A stretch of DNA of 64,000 bases, taken from assembly GCA_025618425.1 (NCBI GenBank), contig CM046844.1, forward strand, positions 9,591,558 through 9,655,557, given 5' to 3'. Source of the DNA: Heliocidaris tuberculata. Lineage: Eukaryota; Echinodermata; Echinoidea; Camarodonta; Echinometridae. The number at the start of each line of letters is the position of its first letter. Within the stretch, counting starts at the first letter, position 1. The notes under the pieces are model-generated. The model searched no databases and was not told where the DNA came from. It saw only the letters and a list, made by a program, of their open reading frames with translations. Of this stretch, positions 25,020 through 33,497 are shown piece by piece. The translations under genes were made by a program, and so were the position numbers.

Positions 25020-26521
25020 CTCCCCTCCATAAAAACATACTTATGAGTGTAACGAAAGAAGTATGTACATAATTAAATCATCCCTATCGATATCGTACAT
25101 GCAAAATAAAATGCCTTCTTTCATAATACATATACAGTAATACTGTCATACTGCGAAAAACTAGTATCGATTCACTTAGTCTCGATCGATTTGTTGGTAC
25201 CTAAAAATAGCACAAGCTCATTATAAATGAACGAATTGTGTTCTTGTAAAACATAGTATAAACACAATTTCTTGGCTTACAACTAATATAAAAACATGTT
25301 CATTTGCAAGGAGACATTAACAAGCAATCAATTTGATATGCAACTGCAGTAAATTGCTCATAATTCTCTGTGATGCAAACAAACATCTTAAACATCTTCA
25401 TATATAAATACTATACACATCAGTGTCTCACAAAAATGAAAAAGGATGAATTTTGTCCAACAAAATATATCATCACAAAACATGAATTATTCTATGCAAT
25501 TGGCTATGCTGCGCTGCTTTTAGCTGCACTGTCACTTTTGTTTCTGACACTGTCAAAAATACATCAATCATCAAATGCTGATAAATATGAAAACTACCTG
25601 TACCCTCAGATAAGTTTAGAATTCTGAGAAAACAATTTAACTCACGAAAATCTGGGTAGTACCAACATGCAAATAGTATCACAGCTTGTATACTGAACTC
25701 AAGTTTGTCTAGTGGTTATGGCATTCATATGTAATATGAAAATAATAACTTTCATAAGTCTCAATACAAAAATTCTTCCAATATCCTGCACCTTTACATT
25801 TATCACTTAATGTGTGCATAAATCAGAAGTTGTATTTATCCAATTTCTTCTATTTAAAATTACTTAAGAAATTGTTTCTCAACAAACAACAAAACATGTT
25901 AAAATCACTGACATGTTATAATACATGAAATGAGTCATCTCTGTCATGTAATTGCTTCTTAGCCATTCAACAAAAATAGCTTTCGCAAAGATGTAAAATT
26001 TTTTCTTCCAATGAAATTAAACAACTTTCAGCAATAATATATCTGTCTCAAAGATAAAACAACATATCTTAAAAATATAACGATGTGGTAAAATTTTTCA
26101 CTGTTAATGCAATCTTATGCATTTTCATAACAATGACATTTATCTTTCATCTTCAAGGGACCAAAATACAAGAGAATACCTTTTCTCTTTGGTTCCAATA
26201 ATACAATTGTCAACAAACAACATTTTTCAATGAAACATGAAAAACCAAATCTTATTTCCTGTTTTGAAAGTGACACACATGCGTAACCAAAACGAGAACT
26301 AACTTTTCTCTTTTTTAAATTTTTGTAATTCTTTTGTAAAATCGAAAAGGGAATTTAACACCAGAATGTTGTCATGCATGTTAAACTCTTCACAACAGAA
26401 AATACTAATCATTTCATTTTCAGAAATACATAAAGATATGCAATATATCAAAAAGCTCCGAAAAAGCAAACACAAGAAGAAAATTGCTTCACTGAGTCCA
26501 ATCATTCTCTGATTATCAAGT

Positions 26522-26860
26522 TCAAAGTTCTGTTTTTCTTCTCCTTAGAACTACTTGCTCTCTCTCTAGTTCGACTTTTGCTATCTCTAGCTCCAGCTCT
26601 TTTAACCGCAATTTCTCATCTGCGTTTTCGTTTCCCTGGGATGCACCAGGCATGCTATTCAAAGCATCAAGTGGGAGAACATCTGCCTCCTCCACCAACC
26701 ACTGAATAATAGCTTTCACTATCTCAACTTTACGCCAGTTGCTCTTTACCTCAGCAACCTGGTAATGATTGGCTACCTGCAATAGATCAGCCTTCTTCAA
26801 GACCAGCAATTCCTCTACAGTGGGAGATTCCACAAATTTTTCCAATGAAAAATCTGCCAT
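26522..26860 (-). CDS. Gag-like protein fragment with SAP-like N-terminal domain
   Basis: This is a 112-residue frame, taking the ATG at 26860 (protein starts MADFSLEKFVESP). Residues ~12-55 (VEELLVLKKADLLQVANHYQ and on to IVKAIIQWLVEE) resemble the helix-extension-helix, SAP-like N-terminus seen in Gag proteins of many animal Ty3/gypsy-type elements. A charged, coiled-coil-like helix follows (EKLRLKELELEIAKVELERE), ending RRRKTEL. Full Gag proteins of this type continue for several hundred residues; here a stop cuts it off and no pol follows. The frame sits inside the LTR-like pair and reads toward the polypurine tract. The family call is from recalled pattern, not from a search. Confidence 0.6.
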   Translation of the reverse strand: MADFSLEKFVESPTVEELLVLKKADLLQVANHYQVAEVKSNWRKVEIVKAIIQWLVEEADVLPLDALNSMPGASQGNENADEKLRLKELELEIAKVELEREQVVLRRRKTEL

Positions 26861-26939
26861 GGCCAATACAGACCCCTAATCTTCAACGAAAAGATTAGAA
26901 ATAGCTAAAGAAACTCTAAAAATTCTTAACCAAACAAAA

Positions 26940-27185
26940 TCAGATAACCTGACTCGGTTACCCCAGTTGAAACAATCAACCATAAAATGCTACAACCTGA
27001 TCCGGTTGATCCAGCCGATTTAACCTCGACCTACAAAGCTGGTAATCTGACTCGATTACCCCAGTTGAATAAACCTTCAACCTAAATTCCTGTCAACCTA
27101 ACTCTGGTCAACACCGTTGGTAAACCTCAACCAACAAACACGGCAACCTGATACGGTTAACCCAGTTGAAATACCTTCAACCAAC
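26940..27185 (-). repeat. ~50-bp imperfect tandem repeats in the retroelement leader
   Basis: On the + strand, AACCTGA-type starts occur at 26946, 26994, 27045, 27095 and 27145, most followed by CGGTT (or CGATT) and a CCAGTTGAA-like block. Five units of 48-51 bp lie between the LTR-like copy and the gag-like frame. They have no open frame in common. Confidence 0.75.
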
Positions 27186-27774
27186 AAAAGTCACTCAATC
27201 AAGCGAACTAAAATCTCATAGCGAGATGCCCTGGAATTCTGCCCCAATCACAGCCTGCACATACGGCAACATACACTCTCGTATACACCGCACTGCACAC
27301 AACACAACGTGCTATACCACACGTCAACTGAATGCCTATGAGACAACCCCCACGTTGAGCTCATACCCCGTCTCAACGTTTATCACCATAAAGCACCAGC
27401 AAAAGGCAAGAACACCAGCATTCACAGACTAAAAGTCTAACATAAAGTTTTAACAATTGTAAAACACCGAAACATAATCAGCAAGACTCCGTTTCAAACA
27501 CATTAAACCTGTGCAAACCCGTGCAACGGCACGACCTGGTCAGCGACCACCAACAATCAACATACGCAAACTCCGCTGTGTCTTCGCACATGCTTCGACG
27601 ACAAGCGTACACTACAACGCAATGCATGCATGCATATGACTCGAAACACGAGCGCGCTATCACCTTAGCGTTTCAGGGAGACCAAAATGCCCTAATTTTT
27701 CACCTTTTTCTATTCACCTGAGGCCTTCATAGTGATTCCGGACATTCCCCCATTTTGTTACGGGTCCTGCTCAC

Positions 27775-27915
27775 ACCAACATCACCATCATCCAGCCGAC
27801 GAACAAGGTACAAAAGAACGAGGCAAAGTCGTGGTCGTAGGTTTAGAAAAACTCTATTCTACCTCTTCGACGTCCATTTTACAACTCGTCCAACATCAAC
27901 TCGTCCCTCGTCACA
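27775..27915 (-). repeat. 5' LTR-like copy (element orientation)
   Basis: It begins TGTGACGAGG at 27915, next to the CTCTC target duplication. In element orientation it is followed by TTGGTGTGAGCAGGACCCG, in which TGGTGTGAGCAGG is in the right place for a tRNA primer-binding site, but I cannot name the tRNA. The internal limit of the LTR is therefore uncertain by a few bases. Confidence 0.7.
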
Positions 27916-27967
27916 CTCTCCCAAAAGAAGTCCATACAGTCTCTGTGTGTGCGTGTGAATAATTTAA

Positions 27968-28379
27968 CCCTTTCAAGACAATTGACCACATTTTGTGGTT
28001 TGGCTCAATAACTTTTGTTTGATTCAGAGCTCTAAAAAATAAACCAGATGCATGAGGAGAAAGAGCAAAATTTTCTACACACATTTTTGTCCATTTTTGT
28101 TGCATGACCATATTGCGTTTGATCCCAGGAATTTTAAAAACGAGAATGAACTTTGAGATCCTTAAATTGGCAACACATTGAGAGGTTCAAAATCATTGTT
28201 TTTTTTCATCAAAATTGGCAATTTTTAAAACTTTGCGACAAATTCCTAACCATGTATATTGTTTTCAAAAACATTACACCTTATTAGAGCCATGTAGCAC
28301 TAAAAAAAAATATTGTTGCCAATTTGAAGAACAAAATTGGATCAATTTAGCCCTTAAAATAATTTCTGTCCTGAAAGGG
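27968..28379. mobile_element. piggyBac-like MITE, copy 1
   Basis: A 412-bp element with ends CCCTTTCAAGACA and TGTCCTGAAAGGG is flanked on both sides by TTAA (27964-27967 and 28380-28383). TTAA duplication with CCC...GGG ends is the signature of piggyBac-type transposons. No coding capacity is visible. A second copy lies at 59938-60343. Confidence 0.8.
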
Positions 28380-29198
28380 TTAATAGAAGGGAGTCAGTTC
28401 AAGGAGTTATCACAGAACTCCTTGGTCAGTTGTAGGAAATAGGCCTACATGTACATGTACTTATAGCTGCTATCTGTTCTCCATCTATTCCTGGTATGGT
28501 TTTGGAAGATAACCTTTGCCCTACATATAATTTATCTCGACCCCTCCAAATGGAATTCCAAGGTCACCTATCAAATATTCAGAGGGCACAAATGAAGATA
28601 TGAATCAAGATTATACACTCCCCAGGATGGGAACAGGAAATATCAATAAACGTTTGTGAGTGTGATCTTGAGGTTGGGTATCCTGAAAGAAAAGAGAAAC
28701 AAGAAATTTAAAATGCGGTAGGCAAAATAAATACAGATGACGAAGATTATGAAATCTATACTTGTAGTTACGGAAATAGATTTTGGATAAAGGATATGGA
28801 AGTTGAAAGGCTTGTGTAATATAATATTGAACACATTCTTGAAACTGTTACTTTCATGCCTTATGTAAGTTATTGACACAACTTTTCTGGGAGCTACAAG
28901 TAGACAAATGAACTTTCATTTCACAATTCAATATCATACTAACATTCCTAAAAGAAAATAACCTTATTCAATTTTAGAAGTTTATACATTTTTAGAATTG
29001 TTAGCCTCTTTTTATTAACCATCTGAACATGCTCTTTGGATAGAAAGCAAATAGCTGTAGAGTGTATAATGTTTTTATAATTGCTTGAGGTAGCCTTCAT
29101 TTACTTATTTCTGCAGGCAAATTGCTGCTGTCTTTTGTGCAAGATATTTCCATAGTTAATCTATTGAGCTCTTCCAAGTCCTCAAGATCCCAGCAAGC

Positions 29199-29470
29199 GA
29201 CTTCTGAATTACTTGTAGGCTCTTCCTGCCTCAAGTTCAGAACAGCCACCACAAGTTTATCCATCAAGGTCTGAGAATTCCCCAAATATGTTTTAATCCT
29301 TGCTTGAGACTTCTGAATTAATACATGGCTTTCTATGCCTCAAGTTCCGAACAGCCACCTCAAGTTTATCTATTAAGCACTCTGAATTCCCACAAGATGA
29401 TTTAATCTCAGCATGTGACTTCCATAGTACAAGTAGGCTCTCACTGCCTCAAGTTCGGAACTGGGACATC
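29199..29470. repeat. 109-bp tandem repeat, about 2.5 copies
   Basis: GACTTC starts occur at 29199, 29308 and 29417, each followed by a TAGGCTCTTCCTGCCTCAAG-like block; the first two continue to CAAGTTTATC. The units are 80-90% alike by eye. On the minus strand part of the array is open (29097-29285), but nothing in it is recognisable. Confidence 0.8.
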
Positions 29471-30936
29471 CGCCCCAAATTTACAGGGAGTGAAAATTCC
29501 AAGGCCAAAGAGGGCCTTGAGGCTCACAGGGAGAGATCATGATGAAGATGATTTCGTAGAATTGAACAATTGTGACTCTGAACAGGGGAACGACAGATCA
29601 TTGATGTAGGGAGGGGGAGGAGGATTGAAATTGATTCAGCAGATCAAGATCATTTCCCTTGGTTGTCACTTAATAGAACATTATCTCATCACAGGATTAA
29701 GTGTGACAAGATCAGATGGAGCAACTTCTTCATCTTGCTTTTCTGTTCTTTTTTTCCTCCTCATGTTTATTATTCTTCTTCCTCATCATCTAGCTAGCTG
29801 TTGTTCTTTCATTTGTTTGTCTCATTTCTCTTATTTTTTTATTCTTCCAAACCAAATGCATGTGTGATAAATTTCTTCAAATTTATAGACCTACATTCCT
29901 TACTTACCTTTGTGATTATCAATTACGGTTTAGGTTTGAATATTAGTATTCCAGAATGTGTCTACAGGTTTGCTATAAATGTGAAATGCTTTTAAAGTCC
30001 AATGATTTTTGATATCTGTTTTATAGTCAAACTTCTTTTGGAGAAAAGACCGTACTCCTGGGACATTCGCTTAATTTTCTGCTCTAGTAACTGTTCTCAT
30101 CACCTTCTATGGATGAAAGCTTTACAATTGTCAATATATTTTTGTGAATAGAAGTGAATGCTTTGACAAGATGACCAAGATTTATTTGTAGTCTTATTTG
30201 GAGTTAATGCTTCTTATGAAGCCCTTTGAAAGCAAGGGATTAATTAAAAAAGGATCCCAGAAGAAGATATGCAGAATAAGAGAATAGACATGATATCAAT
30301 ACCTGTTGTTTTTCACAAGATTGCATTCAGTTTGGGAAAAACATGTTTATTTCTTTCAGGCTGATACACAGTCATTAGTTCATAAGAGTGGGTTTATTTT
30401 AATCTTCAATTGTCTAACTTGTTTTTCTCTTGCAAAGAATTGCTATGCATGTGTGGGTAGATATCATTGAATTGCATCCTTTATTTAGAACTTTGTTTTT
30501 AAAACTTTTTTTTGTTGTGAAATTTGAGGTAATAAAGTCACTTCTGAAATGTGCAGTTATATTTCTAAATTAAGTGTCCACTTATTTGCTCTTCTTTGTC
30601 TTTTATTACATACACTGCTTCTATTTCTTGCAATATTTTTATTCCTCCAATAACTATAGAATTGTCACTTTTTCTGTGGTGTAAGCAGAACATTCTTTGA
30701 TCTATTTATATATATTTGGGTATTTACAATTGTAGAATATGGAACTATTTAACATGTGGACTTTGCAAGAAAATAGTAATGTGTAACACATATCAAGTTT
30801 TGTAAAGTGAATGTAAGTTTCAGTACGTAGTTTGTGGAACTTACCTCTGTGAAAAGAATTCTGCTTTTCCCCTTATGCTACATGTATACTCCTGTTACCT
30901 TGGCAACGTATACTGTTGTTCTCTACTGTCATACAG

Positions 30937-30998
30937 GTCACAGGATTCACCCCTCTGAGATCACTTGTACATCAAACACAAGGCCTTGAAACCAGCTT
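30937..30998 (+). pseudogene. Decayed tandem copy of the 5' part of kinase exon 31047-31238
   Basis: Starting right after an ATACAG acceptor-like site, this stretch reads like the exon 110 bp downstream. It shares GGTCACAG, CTGAGATC, CATCAAACA and the CTTGAAACCAGC-type end. It would begin VTGFTPLRSL, but a 5-base deletion relative to the real exon then shifts the frame. It also lacks everything after the first ~60 bases, including HRDLAARN. It therefore cannot serve as an alternative exon. I read it as a tandem duplication of the intron-exon junction. Confidence 0.85.
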
Positions 30999-31046
30999 CA
31001 GTATCTATACCTTGATATACCCATCCTTATATCTTCTCTTTCACAG

Positions 31047-31238
31047 GTCACAGAATTTGCCCCACTGAGATCGCTTGCAGAGAACATCAAACAAGAGGCC
31101 CTGAAACCAGCATTCCCCATCACACTCCTGCTAGACTTCTCTGTTCAGATTGCTGATGCTATGAGATACCTTCACATGTCAAACATCATACACAGAGACC
31201 TGGCTGCAAGGAATATTCTTCTCTTTGTGGATGATGAG
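31047..31238 (+). CDS. Ack: ACK/TNK-family tyrosine kinase, exon: gatekeeper, hinge and catalytic loop
   Basis: This exon has 64 codons in phase 0 at both ends. The acceptor is CTTTCACAG and the donor is GATGAG|GTATTT. It starts VTEFAPLRSL, which matches the ACK hinge (V-T-E-x-A-P-L-x-S-L); Thr at residue 2 is the gatekeeper position. IIHRDLAARNILL at residues 47-59 is the catalytic loop, with the Asp base and the tyrosine-kinase-specific DLAARN form. This is an RD kinase that should be active. The donor is weak (no G at +5), because a palindromic element starts at intron position +4. A decayed copy of the acceptor and the first ~60 bases of this exon lies 110 bp upstream, at 30937-30998. Confidence 0.96.
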
Positions 31239-32418
31239 GTATTTAAAGGTAAAGTTCACCTGAAGATTACTTGAGTTTAAAAAAAGCAGAAAAAATAAAG
31301 AAAAATATTGGCGAAGGTTTGATGAAAATTGGTCAAATAATAAAAGAGTTATGAGTATTTAAAGTTTTGGATTTGTGACGTCACATGCGAGCAGCTGCCA
31401 TTGGTCATGTAATAAATATTCCATATATTCGCATTTTTTTTACGTTCCACGATAAATTAATATTGTTTCTTTTCAGAATTTAGTATTGAATAACATTTCT
31501 GACAATATATCAAATGCACAGACGAAAATATTCTAAATTTTCTGAGAAAACTGTATTTTATGGAATATTTATCACATTACATAATGAAGGAGCTGCTCGC
31601 ATGTGACGTCACAAAATCAAAATTTCAAAAGTCCATAACTCCGTTATTCTTTAACGGATTTTGTCCAAACTTTCGCCAATATTTTTCTTTATTTTTTCTG
31701 CATTTTTTAAACTCAAGTAATCTTCGGGGTGAACTTCCCATTTAAACGTAACAAGAGTTTGAAATTTTCAACTTTTTTTTTTTGGGGGGGGGGGGGTAGG
31801 ATGGACCATTATCTGCATCCTTTTAAAAATAAACAAAACTACAAAAACACTTAAAAGCAGTTGGTATTTTTATAGCCATGAAATGACGACCTAATTGTGT
31901 TATAGATTTACAATATGCATGCCATGAATGATGAAAATTAAGTGGATGAAAACAAAGACCAAACAAGTTGTTGTTTTGGTTTATGGACAGTTGATTATTT
32001 AGTGGCAGAATTTTGGGACTGTGCTAGATTTCATCATGCTTGTAAGTATCATGTTTGAAAATTAGCCTCAAATCTCATCTAGTTATCAGATTGCCCAATT
32101 TTAAAGTATGTAATTCTGTCAGAAGTACATGTAAAAGACATAAAATCCAAGATACGTTAAAACTTTTAGTGCTGTAGGTACTGTGCTCAGATTTAAAGTA
32201 ATGAAAGCTATTTGTTTATGTGGAAATTTAAAATGTTTATGTCCATAAAGGAAAGTCAAGGATTATTGGGGGTGGGGGGGGGGGGGATGTCCTCAGTTTA
32301 CCATTGAAACAAGGAATTAAAACTTACATTTAAAACTTAGAAGTTAATTTGTAATGCCTCTTTGCAATATCAGTAGCATATTGCTCATGGTTATCAAGTT
32401 ATCTGCTCTCTCTTACAG
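31239..32418 (+). other. Intron of the kinase gene (1.2 kb), nearly half of it a MITE
   Basis: It runs from GTATTT to CTTACAG. A 505-bp palindromic element (31242-31746) occupies its start. The rest holds two poly-G runs (31784-31797 and about 32270-32287) and AT-rich sequence with no recognised feature. Confidence 0.8.
31242..31746. mobile_element. Palindromic MITE inserted at a kinase splice donor
   Basis: The 505-bp element has ends TTTAAAGGTAAAGTTCACC and GGTGAACTTCCCATTTAAA. Long inner arms include TGTGACGTCACATGCGAGCA and its inverse (GCTGCTCGCATGTGACGTCA). It belongs to the TTAAAGGGAAAGTTCACC family (compare 58516 and 59288). It starts at the fourth base of the intron following exon 31047-31238. 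Confidence 0.8.
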
Positions 32419-32525
32419 GGTAACAAGAAAGCCAAGATCAGTGACTTTGGTCTGTCAAGAAGATTATTACTAGGCGAGAACTATCGCAGTGAGATGAGAC
32501 CAAACCTCAAGCTACCTCTAGCATG
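32419..32525 (+). CDS. Ack: ACK/TNK-family tyrosine kinase, exon: DFG and activation loop
   Basis: This exon is 107 nt, phase 0 to phase 2 (35 codons plus TG). The acceptor is CTCTTACAG and the donor GCATG|GTAAAG. It carries KISDFGLSRRL, with the Mg-binding DFG at residues 9-11. The activation-loop Tyr is at residue 22 (GENYRSEM), aligned with the ACK1 autophosphorylation tyrosine, followed by LKLPLAW. The final Trp codon is split and completed by the G that opens the next exon. The P-x-A-W ending is typical of ACK/TNK kinases. Confidence 0.95.
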
Positions 32526-32781
32526 GTAAAGTATTCTGAGTTGGATAGGACCATCCACATTCATCAAATGGCTGTTCTTGATCATGCTCTGTATCTCCTA
32601 AAGGCAGAATGAACCCCTTTACCTTTTAAAATAAGAAGGAACTGTTATGAAAATACTTGATATTGGGTGCTCTATATAGAATAGTTATTTTGTACAATTG
32701 CAATTTGACAGAGTTGTTACAGGAGATTTGAAGATTTTAGCCTACATTTTGCCCTTTCAATTCTGTCAATGGAGATCAGGG

Positions 32782-32916
32782 TATCGTTTCATGAAACTGT
32801 CATAAGGTAGCTTGCCACTAATGTAAGTTAGAAGTAGACGACATCCTATTGAAACGCCTGTTCATCTTAATATGCACATTTCAATGGGATACTTAAGACG
32901 GTTCGTGAAATGATGC
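32782..32916. mobile_element. Short palindromic MITE with ATCGTTTCATGAAACTGTC ends
   Basis: The left ATCGTTTCATGAAACTGTC and right GACGGTTCGTGAAATGAT are inverse, and the inner CCTATTGAAACG / CATTTCAATGGG pair also matches. It is related to the larger copy at 52391-52576. It lies within the 579-bp intron between two kinase exons. Confidence 0.6.
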
Positions 32917-33104
32917 TTCGTATTGTTTTTATCATTTCTCTGTTCATCTCTTTCTGAAGTTTGTCTTGTATAACTTATCTTTATCTTGTTGTTGTTTTAT
33001 ATTGGGTATTAATGGAGTACAGTCAGCTGAAATCATATATACATTCAACGTATTACAAGTAATCAGTATCTGTTGTTTTCTTCATCAATGTCGTGTTTTT
33101 CCAG

Positions 33105-33231
33105 GATGCCTGTAGAATCCTTGACCAAACTGACATTCACCAAGGCCAGTGATGTCTGGAGCTTTGGAGTCACCATGTGGGAAATGTTCTCCTATGGAAG
33201 GAAACCATGGGCAACATTATCAGGAGAAGAG
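33105..33231 (+). CDS. Ack: ACK/TNK-family tyrosine kinase, exon: P+1 loop and helix alpha-F
   Basis: This exon is 127 nt (1 nt plus 42 codons). The acceptor is TTTTTCCAG and the donor GAAGAG|GTAAAG. It reads [20 protein letters not shown] and then [15 protein letters not shown], kinase subdomains VIII to IX. Asp16 in SDVW is the invariant alpha-F Asp. The APE motif is replaced by PVE, and the Cys that vertebrate ACK/TNK kinases have after the Trp (WCAPESL) is Met here. Two degraded tandem copies of the 3' half of this exon and its donor follow at 33299-33380 and 33449-33497. Confidence 0.95.
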
Positions 33232-33298
33232 GTAAAGAACAGTAGTAGGAGTGCACTTGTACAGGTCATGGGGTCATAGGGTAAAAGGTTGTCAGAGG

Positions 33299-33380
33299 GG
33301 TCACCATGTGGGAAATGTTTCCATATGGCAGAAAACCATTGAAAAAGTTGTCACTGAAAGAGGTAAACATCAGCAGTAGA
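33299..33380 (+). pseudogene. Decayed tandem copy of the 3' part of kinase exon 33105-33231 with its donor
   Basis: The stretch GGTCACCATGTGGGAAATGT at 33299 repeats the exon 131 bp upstream. It continues through TATGGCAGAAAACCA to AAAGAG|GTAAAC, and the similarity runs on into the intron (CAGCAGTAG against AACAGTAGTAG). The frame is still open and would read VTMWEMFPYGRKPLKKLSLK. A cryptic TTGTCAG lies just upstream, but splicing there from the previous exon would create a TGA at the junction. Confidence 0.85.
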
Positions 33381-33448
33381 ATGTAGGAATGCATTTGTAT
33401 TACATGAAAGGGACAAACGATCATTGCTTTGACTAATGTTGCACGCAG

Positions 33449-33497
33449 GATATGTTCTCAAGCAGCACCAAGCCATGCACAACATTATCAGGAGAAG
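33449..33497 (+). pseudogene. Second, more decayed copy of the same exon end
   Basis: GATATGTTCTCAAG followed by CAACATTATCAGGAGAAG repeats the exon end 268 bp upstream, making three units of 131-137 bp in a row with the real exon first. The frame is preserved (DMFSSSTKPCTTLSGEG) and a GCACGCAG acceptor-like site precedes it, but the donor GT is lost (AAGGGATA). Confidence 0.75.

Larger units (their letters stand above)
24819..27915 (-). mobile_element. Gag-only LTR-retrotransposon-like element (non-autonomous)
   Basis: The element reads on the minus strand. A 141-bp sequence beginning TGTGACGAGGGACGAGTTGA is present at 27915-27775 and, about 97-98% identical by eye, at 25019-24879; these are LTR-like copies. 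Immediately before the second copy, in element orientation, is a purine tract GGAGGGGAG (25020-25028), as expected of a polypurine tract. The whole unit is flanked by a CTCTC duplication (24814-24818 and 27916-27920). Internally it has a leader with ~50-bp repeats and one short gag-like frame. No protease, reverse transcriptase or integrase is present, so movement would need enzymes from elsewhere. The end at 24819-24857 is an inverted copy of the LTR start, which is not normal for an LTR element. The near-identical copies suggest a fairly recent insertion. Confidence 0.75.
22218..31046 (+). other. Intron of the kinase gene (~8.8 kb)
   Basis: It is bounded by GTAGGT and TTTCACAG. It holds degraded exon-edge copies (23436-23585), a palindromic repeat (23992-24304), the gag-only retroelement (24819-27915), a piggyBac-like MITE (27968-28379), a 109-bp tandem repeat (29199-29470) and a decayed exon copy (30937-30998). 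A stretch at about 22700-23190 is unusually GC- and CpG-rich and ends in an AATAAT-type tail (about 23190-23215); it may be a retroposon remnant. Confidence 0.75.
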
